From: Bog-473 sp963750075
GTDB lineage: Bacteria; Actinomycetota; Acidimicrobiia; Acidimicrobiales; RAAP-2
Direction: 5' to 3'
NCBI GenBank assembly: GCA_963750075.1
Contig: CAVVPG010000006.1
Span: forward strand, 62,001-126,000
DNA: 64,000 bases
The notes under the pieces were generated by a model. It was not told the DNA's origin. It did no database searches and saw only the letters and a program-made list of their open reading frames with translations. Each line of letters opens with the position of its first letter. Position 1 is the first letter of the stretch. Below are positions 10,653-20,577 of the stretch, piece after piece. The translations under genes were made by a program, and so were the position numbers.

Positions 10653-11516
10653 CTAGCGGGCAGCCAACTCCGCGGCCCGCAACGCGTTGCGCAACAGCAT
10701 GGCACGGGTCATGGGGCCGACCCCACCGAGGCGGGGCGTGATCCATCCGGCCACCTCGGCGACGTCGGGATGGGCATCGGGGATCAGCTTGCGGCCCTCG
10801 AAGGTGGTGCCCGCCGAGACGACGGCGGCCCCGGGCTTGACCATGTCCGCCGTGAGCATGTGGGGCCGGCCGGCCGCGGCCACCACGATGTCCGCGGTGC
10901 GCACGAGGGCGGCCAGGTCGGCCTCGGCGACACCGGTGTGCACCACGGTCACCGCCGCGTTGTACCCCGGTCGCTTCAGGGTGAGGAGGTTGGCCAGGGG
11001 CCGGCCGATCGTGACGCCCCGGCCGATGATGACGACGTGGCGGCCCTCGACGGGGACGTCGTAGGCATGCAGGAGCTCGACGATCCCCGACGGCGTGCAC
11101 GGCAGGGGGCCCGGCGTGCCCAGCACGAGGCGGCCGAGGTTGACCGGGTGCAGTCCGTCGACGTCCTTGTCCGGATCCACCGCCAGCAGGGCGCGCTCCT
11201 CGTCGAGCCCGGCCGGCAGCGGCAGCTGCACGAGGAACGCGCTGACCGCCGGGTCGGCGTTGAAGCGGGTGATGACGTCCATCACCTCTTCTTGGGTCGC
11301 GGTGGCGGGGAGGTGCTCGCCCACCGAGTACATGCCGATGCCGGCGCAGTCCTCGTGCTTGAGCGCGACGTAGCGCTCGCTCGGCACGTCGTCGCCGACG
11401 AGCACGGTGCCGAGTCCGACGGTGACGCCCTCGGTACGCAGCTCCGCGACCCGGTCGGCGACCTCGGCGCGGATCCGCGCGGCGACGGCCTCGCCGTCGA
11501 GCAGGACGGCACCCAT
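10653..11516 (-). CDS. folD: Bifunctional methylenetetrahydrofolate dehydrogenase/cyclohydrolase
   Basis: The 287-residue protein interconverts methylene-, methenyl- and formyl-THF, supplying formyl groups to PurN and PurH. Recognisable motifs are YVALKHEDCAGIGM (catalytic lysine region), FLVQLPLP, DKDVDGLHPVN, PCTPSGIVELL and the nucleotide-binding IIGRGVTIGRPLANLL. The last carries VTIGRP where many FolDs have S-x-x-V-G-x-P, a mild variation. The ATG at 11516 overlaps the purH stop as TGATG. The open frame extends further, but upstream sequence is purH in another frame. Confidence 0.95.
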   Translation of the reverse strand: MGAVLLDGEAVAARIRAEVADRVAELRTEGVTVGLGTVLVGDDVPSERYVALKHEDCAGIGMYSVGEHLPATATQEEVMDVITRFNADPAVSAFLVQLPLPAGLDEERALLAVDPDKDVDGLHPVNLGRLVLGTPGPLPCTPSGIVELLHAYDVPVEGRHVVIIGRGVTIGRPLANLLTLKRPGYNAAVTVVHTGVAEADLAALVRTADIVVAAAGRPHMLTADMVKPGAAVVSAGTTFEGRKLIPDAHPDVAEVAGWITPRLGGVGPMTRAMLLRNALRAAELAAR

Positions 11517-13117
11517 CAGTGACGGAAGTGCCGCTCGCCGGTCATGACCATGGCGAGGCCCGCCTCGTCCGCGGCCGCCACGACCTCGTCGTCCTTCATC
11601 GAGCCGCCGGGCTGGACGACGGCCGTCACCCCGGCATCGGCCAGCACCAGCAGCCCGTCGGGGAAGGGGAAGAAGGCGTCGCTCGCACCGGCACCGCCCT
11701 TGGCCCGCTCGCCCGCCTTCTGCACGGCGATCTCGGCGGCGACGACGCGGGACTGCTGCCCCGCACCGACGCCGACCGCCTGGCCGTTGGTGACCACCGC
11801 GATGGCGTTCGAGGTCGTACGGCCGCAGACCCGCCAGGCCAGCACCAGGTCGCGCCACTCGTCGTCGGTGGGCTGGCGCCTGGTGACGGTGCGCCACTCG
11901 CGGCGGGGCGAGACGAAGGCGTCGACGTCCTGCACGAGCACGCTGGCGCCGAGGCTGCGCAGCTGGCGGACCGCCTGCTCCGGGGCCGGCCCCGACAAGA
12001 GCCGGGTGGCCTTGCGCCGGCTCGTCAGCTTCTCCAGCGCCTCGGGCGCGAAGGAGGACGCGATGATGACGTCGGCCTGCGGGCCGGCGGCGACGGCCTC
12101 GGCCACCGCCATGGTGACGTCGCCCCCGATGGCGACGACCCCGCCGAACGCGCTCTGCACGTCGCACTCGAGCGCGCGCTCGTAGGCGGTCACCAGGTCG
12201 CCGGCGACGGCGGCGCCGCACGGGTTGGCGTGCTTGATGATGGCCACGGCCGCCCGATCGGCACCGGCGTCGGCCGCCCGATCGGCACCGGCGTCGGCGG
12301 CCAGCTCGTGGACGAGCCGCCAGGCGGCGTCACCGTCGAAGAGGTTGAGGTACGACAGCGGGTTGCCGGCGTGCTGGACCATGGCGTCCCACCAGCTCGA
12401 CGTGCCGGCGACGCGGTAACGCGACCCGCGCTGGTGCGGGTTCTCGCCGTAGCGCAGCACCTCGGTCCGCTCGAGCGTGAGGTGGAGGGTGGGCGGCAGG
12501 ACGGCCGAGAGCCCGGCCTCGGAGGTGTCGGCCTCGGTGGCCCCTTCGAGGTCCTCCACCGGCGTGGGCCCACCGGCGTCGAACCAGGCGACGATCGCCG
12601 CGTCGTAGGCCGCCGTGTGCGCGAAGGCGGCCCGGGCCAGCCGGCGGCGCGTCGCCGCGGAGAGCGTGCCGGAGGCCCGCAGCTCGGCGAGCACCGCCGG
12701 GTAGTCGGCCGGGCGGGTGACGATGCCGACGTGCTCGTGGTTCTTGGCGGCGGCGCGCACCATGGTCGGGCCACCGACGTCGATCAGCTCGATGGAGGGG
12801 TCCGAGGAGAAGGGATAGAGGTTCGAGACCACGAGGTCGATGGCGGCGATGCCGTTGGCTTCCAGGTCGGCCAGGTGCTCGGGCTTGGCGCGGTCGGCCA
12901 GGATCCCGCCGTGGATCTTCGGGTGGAGGGTCTTGACCCGCCCGCCCAGCATCTCGGGCGAGCCGGTGACCTCGGCCACCTCGAGGTGCGCGATGCCGGC
13001 CTCGCCCAGCTTGGCCGAGGTGTTGCCGCTGGCCACCAGCTCCCACCCCAGGTCGGCGAGGCCCTGGGCCAGCTCGACCAGACCCTCCTTGTCGTAGACC
13101 GACAACAGGGCCCTCAC
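11516..13117 (-). CDS. purH: Bifunctional AICAR transformylase/IMP cyclohydrolase
   Basis: The 533-residue protein catalyses the last two steps of IMP synthesis. The N-terminal IMP cyclohydrolase domain begins with ALLSVYDKEGLVELAQGL and includes GGRVKTLHPKIHGGIL. The C-terminal transformylase has YGENPHQRGSRY, IIKHANPCGAA and the DAFFPFPDGL motif. It overlaps purN (ATGA) and folD (TGATG). A 24-bp in-frame tandem duplication just before the IIKHANPCG motif adds a second DAGADRAA, which lengthens a loop but keeps the frame. Confidence 0.96.
   Translation of the reverse strand: MRALLSVYDKEGLVELAQGLADLGWELVASGNTSAKLGEAGIAHLEVAEVTGSPEMLGGRVKTLHPKIHGGILADRAKPEHLADLEANGIAAIDLVVSNLYPFSSDPSIELIDVGGPTMVRAAAKNHEHVGIVTRPADYPAVLAELRASGTLSAATRRRLARAAFAHTAAYDAAIVAWFDAGGPTPVEDLEGATEADTSEAGLSAVLPPTLHLTLERTEVLRYGENPHQRGSRYRVAGTSSWWDAMVQHAGNPLSYLNLFDGDAAWRLVHELAADAGADRAADAGADRAAVAIIKHANPCGAAVAGDLVTAYERALECDVQSAFGGVVAIGGDVTMAVAEAVAAGPQADVIIASSFAPEALEKLTSRRKATRLLSGPAPEQAVRQLRSLGASVLVQDVDAFVSPRREWRTVTRRQPTDDEWRDLVLAWRVCGRTTSNAIAVVTNGQAVGVGAGQQSRVVAAEIAVQKAGERAKGGAGASDAFFPFPDGLLVLADAGVTAVVQPGGSMKDDEVVAAADEAGLAMVMTGERHFRH
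12248..12295 (-). repeat. 24-bp tandem duplication inside purH
   Basis: Two identical 24-bp copies (12248-12271 and 12272-12295) encode DAGADRAA twice, in frame, just before the substrate-binding IIKHANPCG motif of purH. The exact identity points to a recent duplication, or an assembly duplication. Confidence 0.85.
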
Positions 13118-13794
13118 GACCTCATCTCCTCGCCCACTCCTCCCAATTGCGCCAATTGCGCTCCAGCTTCCCGGCTCCGGGCCGCGGTGACGGCCCCGAC
13201 CCGTGTCGGCGGCCTGATCTCACGCCCAGCGTCAAGTTCGCTCAATGCCCAGGCCACCGTGGCCGGGTACAGCGCCCGCTCCACGACCTTGATCCGCTCG
13301 TGCAGGGTCTCCTCGGTGTCGCCGGGAAGCACGGGGACCACCTCCTGGGCCAGGATCGGCCCTGCGTCCATCTCGAGGGTGGCCAAGTGCACGGTGCAGC
13401 CCGTCTCGGGAGCACCGGCGGCCAAGGCGTCGCGCACGCCGTGCCAGCCCGGGAAGGCGGGCAGCAGCGCCGGGTGGGTGTTCAGGATCCGGCCGGGAAA
13501 CGCCCGGTGGACCGTCTCGCCCAGCACGGTGCCGAATCCCGCCATGGCCACCAGGTCGACCTGGTGGGCGACGAGGGTGGCCGCGAGGGTGGCCGTGAAG
13601 CCATCCCGGTCGAACTCCGGCCCGAAGCCGCCGAAGCCGGCCCGGTCGACCAGCTCGGCGGCGACACCCCGCTCCTCGGCAAGTGCGAGCGCGAGGCAGG
13701 GCCGGTCCGACAGGACGACAGTGACCGGGAGGCCTGCCCCGAACATAGCTCGGAGGATCGTCCCGGAACCCGAAACAAGGACCGCGAGGCGCAC
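13114..13794 (-). CDS. purN: Phosphoribosylglycinamide formyltransferase
   Basis: The 226-residue protein transfers a formyl group from 10-formyl-THF to GAR in purine synthesis. It starts with the nucleotide loop VLVSGSGTILRAM, and has MAGFGTVL, ILNTHPALLPAFPGWHGV with the catalytic N and H residues, and TVHLATLEMDAGPILAQ containing the conserved D. It is first in the purN-purH-folD-cupin-metF operon and overlaps purH by ATGA. Confidence 0.95.
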   Translation of the reverse strand: MRLAVLVSGSGTILRAMFGAGLPVTVVLSDRPCLALALAEERGVAAELVDRAGFGGFGPEFDRDGFTATLAATLVAHQVDLVAMAGFGTVLGETVHRAFPGRILNTHPALLPAFPGWHGVRDALAAGAPETGCTVHLATLEMDAGPILAQEVVPVLPGDTEETLHERIKVVERALYPATVAWALSELDAGREIRPPTRVGAVTAARSREAGAQLAQLGGVGEEMRS

Positions 13795-13848
13795 GGAGTC
13801 AATCTAATGCGTGGCCGATTCTCCCCGTATGGCCTCGAACCGGTGGGG

Positions 13849-14523
13849 CTACGAACCGGTGACCTTGACGATCCAGACACAGCCCGCCGGGGCCTGCACC
13901 ACGAGCGTCTGCGCCCCGAGGCTGGACTGGGAGGTGACGGACTGCCCGGACGCTCCGGTCTCGCTGATCGCGGGCGTACCAGTGGGGGCCGAGCCGGCCG
14001 GGGTCACGGACACCTGGAACGAGGGACCCGAGGCCGGCGCGGGAGCGCAGCGGAAGGCCCAGCCGATGTTCCATCCCGCGGCAGTCGTCGTGAACGACGG
14101 GCTGGTCCAGTTGCCCTGCATCTGAGGCGAGGTCATCAGGACGCGCGCCGGTCCAGCTGCAGCCCCCGAGGCTGTGGTCGACGTCGTCGTGGATCCTCCG
14201 GCGGCGGTGGTCGTCGTGGAGCCCCCGGCGGCGGTGGTCGTCGTGGAGCCCCCGGCGGCGGCGGTGGTCGTCGTCGTGGCCGTGGCACCTCCCGCGGTCG
14301 CGGCGTTCTGGGGAGGCAGATGTCCGCTTCCCGTGCTCGTCCCGGTCGTGCTGGGCGCGCCACCGCCGGTGTCGCCATTGAGCCACATCCCGAAGACGAC
14401 CGCGACCAGAATGGCGGTCAGGAGCTGCCAGGTCTTCCAGGATCGTCGCTCCTTGATCTTGAGCTCGCCCGGCTCGGGCCGACCGTCCGACAACGCAAGG
14501 GCACTGTCCGAGAGCGTTGTCAT
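13849..14523 (-). CDS. Membrane-anchored protein with Thr-rich stalk, after exosortase
   Basis: The 224-residue protein has a short cytoplasmic N-terminus, one membrane helix (about residues 33-48), a Gly/Thr-rich stalk (about 55-120, repeats of AAGGSTTTT) and a small C-terminal domain of about 95 residues with two cysteines that looks beta-rich. This suggests an outward-facing domain held away from the membrane. It starts 77 nt after the exosortase stop, at the end of the pst-exosortase gene string. I do not recognise the domain. It could be a helper or target of the exosortase, which is inference from position. Confidence 0.65.
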   Translation of the reverse strand: MTTLSDSALALSDGRPEPGELKIKERRSWKTWQLLTAILVAVVFGMWLNGDTGGGAPSTTGTSTGSGHLPPQNAATAGGATATTTTTAAAGGSTTTTAAGGSTTTTAAGGSTTTSTTASGAAAGPARVLMTSPQMQGNWTSPSFTTTAAGWNIGWAFRCAPAPASGPSFQVSVTPAGSAPTGTPAISETGASGQSVTSQSSLGAQTLVVQAPAGCVWIVKVTGS

Positions 14524-14600
14524 CTACCTGACCTCGAACATGCGGGCCACCCGGTCGAGCGAAGTTCCTTCGCACATCTCACGGAACACCGTGCCCACGG

Positions 14601-16400
14601 TCAGGTCGAGATCCCGTTGGACCCGCCACTGACGGCCACCGAGCGGGCTGACTGGGCGTAGATCAGCTTATCGGCGAAGGCGACCAGAAAGGTCCGATTG
14701 TTGATGAGCGCGTGGTCCGCTACGTTCGCTGGGTTCAGCGAACCGCCGATGTTGCGAACGGATGCCGCGGTCGTGATTCCCCTCACCACCACTCCCTGTC
14801 CTGAGTTCCGGACGTAGAGCACAACCCGCTCGAAGCTCGTGCTTCCGGTGTCCATCTTCACCGGCACGATCCAATAGACGATCGACCAGCTGCCGTATTG
14901 CTGCGACGTGTAGGACATCGCTTGTCCCGTGATCCCGCCGGCAAGGGTCACTTGTGTGATGTCTGCGAGTGCGTACCCATGGAACGTGTAGCAGTCCTGC
15001 ACGCCGAACGCCGAGAAACTGGAGAGATCGGGAGTGTTTATGACGTCGGCGACCACGGGGGCGTTGGTGCCCAGCGGGTTGCTTCCTTCCGAGCGCATGA
15101 CGTACCGGTTCCAGATGGAGGTGTCGCCGAACAGCGGTTTCGCCCACGCGAAGCTGGTCTCGTACTGTGACCTCCAACCCTGCGGCGCCACCGGGCCCTG
15201 GATGTACGCCGTCAGCTTCGCCTCGCCGGCGACTCCCGCCACGAGGTCGTAGCTGCTCAGCCCGACGTTGCTCACTCCGATGACGAGGGCTGACAGCACC
15301 ACGGCCACGGCGGCCAGGTAAACCTTGGGCACGGCGAGCGTCGCCTTGGGCTTCTGGTCCTCCGGGGAGACGTCGAGAGAGGTGGCGGGGGTCGCGCCGT
15401 CCGGCGACAGCGGAGGGCCCGCAGCGCCGATGTGCACGCGCATCCCGAGAGGACGGATCAACAAGAGCATGACGATCACGCCCACGCAGAACAAGACGAG
15501 GCCGACGAACGGATGGAAGACGTTGATGGCGACGGACTCCCCCCACTCCTTTCCAGCGAAGAAGATGAAGGTGATGCGACCGAGGTTGAGGACCCAGAGG
15601 AGCACCATGCCTCCGGCGAGCCAGAGAACCTTGCGCACGAAAGGACCACGGACGATTGCGGCAAAGGCCGATCCGACCAGCAGGAAGCCGACCACGCCGT
15701 TGACCCCGGAGCAGGCGGACACGATGCTGAGGGCAAAGGTCGTGCCGTGGTGCTTGACCGAGAACAGCGTGTCCCCCGACGAGAGGACGGGCGTGGCCAG
15801 GTGGGTCCACACGGCGATCTTGTCCATGCACAGCAGCGTCAGATTGGTGAAGGCGTTCAGCACGCCCAGCAGATACTTCTCATAGGGATAGGGCCACGCC
15901 AGGAACAAGAAGGCGATCGCCAGCTTCTGGCGCCACAGGACACGGCACCCGAAGATGATGGCCACCGCCCCGGCCACGAAGATCGGAAGCGAGAAGAGGT
16001 CGACCCGGTAGAACCAGAACAGTGCCGACATGCGAGCCGGAAGCAGTTCGTTGATGGCCACGGCCGCGAGGATGAGGGGGATCCCGATCGTGTAGTCCAC
16101 TTGCCGGTCGTAGATCGGGGGCTCAGGCTTGAGCGGCCGAGAACGAACCGCGGCCAGCGCGAGCGCTATGGCCGGCACCAGGCTGATGTAGGCAAGCGGG
16201 GTCTGTTGGTCGGCCGTCTGCAGCAACGTACTGAACGAGTAGTTGTAGGCGATCAGGACGGCGCCGATCAGCAGACCCACCTGGATCCACGTCCGGGTCG
16301 TCTGCGATGCGTCGGTCCAGCGCCGTCCCCACATCTCTTGCCACTCTCTGATCGCGGCACGCCGAGTGGGCGGCGACGGGGCGTAGAGCGCGTCGGTCAT
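14601..16400 (-). CDS. Exosortase/archaeosortase family transpeptidase with C-terminal EpsI-like region
   Basis: The 599-residue membrane protein has about eight helices in its first 320 residues and the exosortase triad: Cys230 in SACSGVNG, Arg275 in LNLGRITFIFFAG and His296 in INVFHPFVG. Exosortases cleave C-terminal PEP-CTERM-like signals and attach or release surface proteins. The remaining ~200 residues form an extracellular region after one more helix, with QDCYTFHGYALADI, resembling EpsI-like extensions of some exosortases. ATG 16400 has a GAGGGG upstream; the longer frame runs into pstB. It follows pstB by 43 nt. Several proteins encoded nearby have matching C-terminal tails. Confidence 0.85.
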   Translation of the reverse strand: MTDALYAPSPPTRRAAIREWQEMWGRRWTDASQTTRTWIQVGLLIGAVLIAYNYSFSTLLQTADQQTPLAYISLVPAIALALAAVRSRPLKPEPPIYDRQVDYTIGIPLILAAVAINELLPARMSALFWFYRVDLFSLPIFVAGAVAIIFGCRVLWRQKLAIAFLFLAWPYPYEKYLLGVLNAFTNLTLLCMDKIAVWTHLATPVLSSGDTLFSVKHHGTTFALSIVSACSGVNGVVGFLLVGSAFAAIVRGPFVRKVLWLAGGMVLLWVLNLGRITFIFFAGKEWGESVAINVFHPFVGLVLFCVGVIVMLLLIRPLGMRVHIGAAGPPLSPDGATPATSLDVSPEDQKPKATLAVPKVYLAAVAVVLSALVIGVSNVGLSSYDLVAGVAGEAKLTAYIQGPVAPQGWRSQYETSFAWAKPLFGDTSIWNRYVMRSEGSNPLGTNAPVVADVINTPDLSSFSAFGVQDCYTFHGYALADITQVTLAGGITGQAMSYTSQQYGSWSIVYWIVPVKMDTGSTSFERVVLYVRNSGQGVVVRGITTAASVRNIGGSLNPANVADHALINNRTFLVAFADKLIYAQSARSVAVSGGSNGIST

Positions 16401-16443
16401 GGAGTCGCCCCTCGCTCGTCCTCGCGACCAATCCGATGGATCA

Positions 16444-17283
16444 TCATCCGAATCGCCCGTGTACGTAGTCGGACGTCCTCGGGTCGCGAGGATCAGAGAA
16501 CATCTCCATCGTCGGGCCGGCCTCGACGATGTGCCCGGGGGCTCCTTCGCTGTCGACGAGGAACAGGGCACACGTATCGGAGACCCGTTGCGCCTGTTGC
16601 ATGTTGTGGGTCACGATGACGATGGTCAGCTCAGCGGCGAGCTCCCTGATCGTGTCCTCGATGACCCCCGTCGAGATGGGGTCGAGGGCCGAACACGGCT
16701 CGTCCATCAGGAGCACCTTGGGCCGGACGGCCAGAGCACGGGCGATGCAGAGACGCTGCTGTTGACCGCCCGAGAGGGCCGCCCCGGCCTGGTTGAGGCG
16801 ATCCTTGGTCTCCCGCCACAGCCCGGCCCGCTCGAGGCAGTCCTTGACCAGGGCATCGGCATTGGCCACCTTGGTGCCCGACAGCCGGAGACCCGCCAGC
16901 ACGTTCTGCGCGATCGTCATCGAAGGGAAGGGGTTGGGTTTTTGGAAGACCATGCCGATCGTCAGCCGGGTCTCGGTCACCCGCAGCGCCGGCCCGTAGA
17001 TGTCCACGCCGCCGAGCCTGACCGACCCGGAAAGTGCTGCCGAGGGCACGAGCTCGTGCATCCGGTTCAGGATCCGCAGGAACGTCGACTTCCCACAGCC
17101 GGACGGGCCGATCAGCGCGGTGACCTGGCCCGCTTCCATGGACAGCGAAACCCGCTCGAGCACCTTGTTGGAACCGAACCACGCGCTGACGTTGGTGGCC
17201 TCCAGACCCGTCGGCCCGGGGGCCGCCCCCGGAGCCGGTGGTGCCATGGTCGGCACGCCGTGCTGTTGCTCGATGGTGGTCAC
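16444..17283 (-). CDS. pstB: Phosphate ABC transporter ATP-binding protein
   Basis: The 279-residue ATPase powers phosphate import through PstCA. It shows Walker A GPSGCGKSTF, the PstB-typical ILNRMHELVP, Q-loop FQKPNPFPSMTIAQNV, signature LSGGQQQRLCIARAL, Walker B LLMDEPCSALDPIS and the switch H in IVTHNMQQAQRVSD. The GTG at 17283 is preferred because it overlaps the PstS2 stop as GTGA and has GGGGTGGG before it; ATG 17247 is an alternative. The gene lies between pstS2 and the exosortase gene. Confidence 0.95.
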   Translation of the reverse strand: MTTIEQQHGVPTMAPPAPGAAPGPTGLEATNVSAWFGSNKVLERVSLSMEAGQVTALIGPSGCGKSTFLRILNRMHELVPSAALSGSVRLGGVDIYGPALRVTETRLTIGMVFQKPNPFPSMTIAQNVLAGLRLSGTKVANADALVKDCLERAGLWRETKDRLNQAGAALSGGQQQRLCIARALAVRPKVLLMDEPCSALDPISTGVIEDTIRELAAELTIVIVTHNMQQAQRVSDTCALFLVDSEGAPGHIVEAGPTMEMFSDPRDPRTSDYVHGRFG

Positions 17284-18838
17284 GGTCCCACCCCGGGTCG
17301 CCTCAATCGCCGCATGCGCCTGCGCCCGAGCGCGCCGAGCCCCACCAGCGCACCCCCCACTGCGAGCAGCGGCACGATGTTCGCCGCGCCGGTGGAGGCA
17401 AGCGTGGCACCAGCCCCGGTGTTCCCGGTGGTGCCGGAGGCCGTGGATGCCGGCGCGGCCGTCGACGACGCTGCGACCGTGGTCGTGGTCGACGACGACG
17501 TCGTGGTCGAGGTTCCGCTCGCACCTGTGGCGTTCGCCGACGCAGAGGTGCCGGCCTCGTCGTCCAACTGCGTCGCCACCTTGAGGTCGGCGGCGACCAT
17601 GGCAGCGGTCGGGGGAGCCGCTCCCAACGTCGTCTCGTCCGACTCGGCCACCGGCCCGACGATGAACCTGATGTACTGGGCCAACTTCGACGCCTTCGAG
17701 GCCGTGAGGCCCGAGGTCGGCACCACCAGGTAACTCTCCACCATCAGGTAGTTGTTGTACGCCGTCGTATTGCTGGCGTTGGCCGCGAACGTGACGAGGT
17801 TCGTGGTCGGGTCCATGGTGGCATCCGCCTCGCTGGCCGCGGCCGCCGCTTCGCTCGGGGGCACGAACTTGCCCGCCGCGTTCTGGATCGCCGCAGTGGG
17901 AATATTCCACGGCGTGCCCTGGGGGGCGCCGGTCCATACCGAGGCGACAGGGAAGACGTCGCCGAGGCCTGTCCCACGTCTCGACCTCCGACGGGGCATT
18001 GGTCTCGGCGTTGAGGGACAACTCCTTTCCGATGAGACCGGCGTCGCCGCCGACAAACCCATGAATGCCGTGGAACGGCCAGGTCTCCGACGGCGTATCA
18101 CTCTTCGTCAGAGCGTTGCTTCCCGGGTTGTTGAGCGCGTTGTCCAACAGTTCTTTCGCGTTCGGGTCACTGTCGAGCAGGGTCATCAACGCAGTGTTCT
18201 CCGCCGATGGCTCGAGGGTGGAAGCTTGGTAGATACCCGGAATTCGGGATCGGCTGACCGTTCGCCTGGGACAGACGTGGATCGCCCCAGCCTGTCAATT
18301 GGGCAGGGAGACCCTGATTGGGAGACACCGCCGGACTGGTGAGGCCGTTGGTGAAGAGTGCCCCCACCAAGGGGACCGTCAGCGGAATGTCCGGACAGAG
18401 TGCGTTTGTCGAGTTTCCCGACACCCCCGATGGGTTGCACACGGCCAAGGTCGCCACTGCAACCGGTGTCGCAGCAAACGGCACGTAGGCGAACGTCCGA
18501 CCGTTGGCTTTGGCGCTCGCCGCTTCGGTCGAGCTCAGCGGACGCTCCGTCACCAGAAAGTCAGCGGCGAAACTGTTCGGTGCCGTACCGACGAAGTCGC
18601 CTACGGCGTTGTCGAGGTTGGCGTCGTTGTAAGAGGGATTCAGGGGCGGGAGGCCGGTGTCCGCCTTGAGCAGCACATCCGTCACAGGCGTCAGAAAGGA
18701 GCCGCCTTCGCCCACCAGTGCCGTCGGGTCGGTATCGCCCCCGGCCGGACCGGGAAGCGCCGTCGCCAGAACACCGAGCGACAGCAGGCCGACACCGATC
18801 AGCACACAGTGGCGCGAGCTGGACATCCCGTCGATCAT
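17280..18838 (-). CDS. Second PstS-like phosphate-binding protein with LASTG tail (frameshifted)
   Basis: As given, the sequence needs frame changes near 18228 and 17975 to be read through. The repaired protein of about 519 residues starts at ATG 18838 with signal-like CVLIGVGLLSLGVLATALPG and is a divergent PstS-like binding protein (VPFAATPVAVATLAVCN; LTGWGDPRL in place of the usual NWNDP). It ends with a Thr/Ser-rich stalk, then LASTG, a hydrophobic stretch and GRRRMRRLRR. That is an LAxTG sortase signal, not a lipobox. The intact terminal block 17280-18101 shows this directly. Its stop overlaps pstB. Function as a surface-held phosphate receptor is inferred. Confidence 0.72.
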
Positions 18839-20553
18839 GAGGATCTCCCGGTGCGGCCGTGACCCTGCAGACCTTCGACGGCCGATCCATCCGGCGGCAA
18901 CGAGCAGCAGGCCGATGCCGACCAGAGGTAACGGGATTGCTCCCGGTACCGGCCAGGGGGATTCGTGCCTGTGAGTGCGACCGAGGGGTCGACGCCGCCC
19001 GCGCTGCCGCTCCCCGATCCACCTGCTCCGGATCCGCCGCTCCCCGGCACCGACGACGACCGCCTTGCCCGCGGACGTGTTGCCGTTGACGGTGGCGATC
19101 ACGGTCGCCGCCCCGGGCGGTGGCGGAGGTGGAGACCCGTTGGTCACACCGCAGGTGGGTGTCGTCTGGCCGGCCTGGACCTCGGTGGGTGTCAGGTCAC
19201 CGCACGCGTAGGCAGCGCTCTCGGCCGTGGTGGGGTCGACAGCGCCCGGAACGTTGGCGATGACCTGGTCGATGCCGTAGCGCTCGAGCGAGAGGCCGAG
19301 ACTGGCGTACCCGAATTTCGGGGCCGCCTGCTGACCGAGTGTCAGCACGTAGTTCACGAACTGGCTCATCGTGGCACCCTTGGCGATGGCCCAACCCTTG
19401 GTCGGCGTCAGCAGGTAGCTGTAGGTCGACGGGTTGTAGACATTCGGACCCAGCCCGTTGAAGTCGAGTTTGTGCGTTCCGTCCGGCAGCTGCGTGGCGT
19501 AGGCCAGAGCCGAGGCGACGTCCACGGGCGTCGGCAGGGTGAACTTGCCGCTGGCGTTCTGCATCTCGGCGACCGCCTTGGCCGGGTTGGAGCCTGTGAA
19601 CCCCGAGTCGGTGGCGTAGTTCTCCTGCACGGCCCCGATGGCACCCGCGCTGTTGACGACGTTGGAGGCCACCGCCGGTGTCGACGACTCGTCGTAGCCG
19701 TTGCCGGGTGCCTCCCAGTTCGATCCGGGAGTCGTCGCACTGATCGGCACGCCGCTGGGCGGCGGGGAGCCGGCGACGTTCTTGGCGTACTGGGCCCAAA
19801 CGGCGGGCTGCTCGTCAATGCAGTACTCCTCGAGCACGAAGTTGGTGCCGGCGGGATCGCTCTCCGTGACCGGGACGACGGCAAGATTGGGCAGCGTCAC
19901 ACCGGCGTTTGCCCCGTTCTGCTTCAGTGCCGGGTCGTCCCAGTTCTTGATCTGTCCGGTCAGCAGAAGGCAGGCGGTGTAACTGGTCAGCTGGAGCGTC
20001 TGGGTGAGGCCGGGAACGTTGTACATGAAGGCCACGCCGGCTGCGGTGATCGGGATGAACTCGTAGGGAAACGAGGGCGGGGTCGTGCCGACGTTCGAAC
20101 TCACGTATCCGGTGTCGCTGACCGCGTAGTCGACCGTCCCATTGGTGAACTCGTAGCGTCCTTGGCCGGAGTTGCTCGGCGTGTAGTTCACGCTGATGTT
20201 GTAGGGCGACTGCCCGGCCGTGCCGGCCCAGCTCGTCACCGCTGGGGATGCGAACGACGAGCCGGTCCCGGCGATGCCCGCCGCGGTGATGAACGGCCGT
20301 TGGGGGGCGGCCGGTGGGGTGGCCGATGTGGTCGGCACGGGTGGAGGAGGTGGACGTCGTGCTCACGGTGGTGGTCGTCGTGGCCTCGATGCTCGTGGAG
20401 GACGCGGCGCCGGCCATGGCCGCGGGAGCGGAAACCAGGACGAGCGCAAGCAGCGACGTGACCACGGCGAGAGCGGGCGCGGCTCCACCCGCGTCGCCGT
20501 GCTCCGCGCTCGGACTGGCTCTGGAGGAGGGTTGTCATGAGGGGAGAATTCAC
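18835..20553 (-). CDS. pstS: PstS phosphate-binding protein with C-terminal membrane anchor (frameshifted)
   Basis: The body is clearly PstS: ITAAGIAGTGSSFASPAVT (phosphate loop), TVDYAVSDTGY, LTGQIKNWDDPALK and ESDPAGTNFVLEEY (the usual SDGSGT position). GTG 20553 follows AAGGAG. The signal peptide (SLLALVLVSAPAAMAGA) is in another frame until about 20340, and further shifts near 19050 and 18960 join the domain to a Gly/Ser linker and VPGAIPLPLVGIGLLLVAAG-WIGRRR. So the protein ends in a hydrophobic anchor with a basic tail. No lipobox cysteine is visible. In the repaired frame the stop (18835) overlaps the PstS2 start as ATGA. Confidence 0.78.
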
Positions 20554-20577
20554 AGGATTGGCTCCTTGGCAATTGGA

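Noticed and set aside
13800..13850. tRNA-like sequence near purN start
   Set aside because: No cloverleaf can be folded and no conserved TTCRANTC loop is present.
18167..20338. A single fused 723-residue double PstS protein
   Set aside because: The open frame joins two PstS-like proteins through misframed linker sequence; an ATG with a stop overlap at 18835-18838 marks the real boundary.
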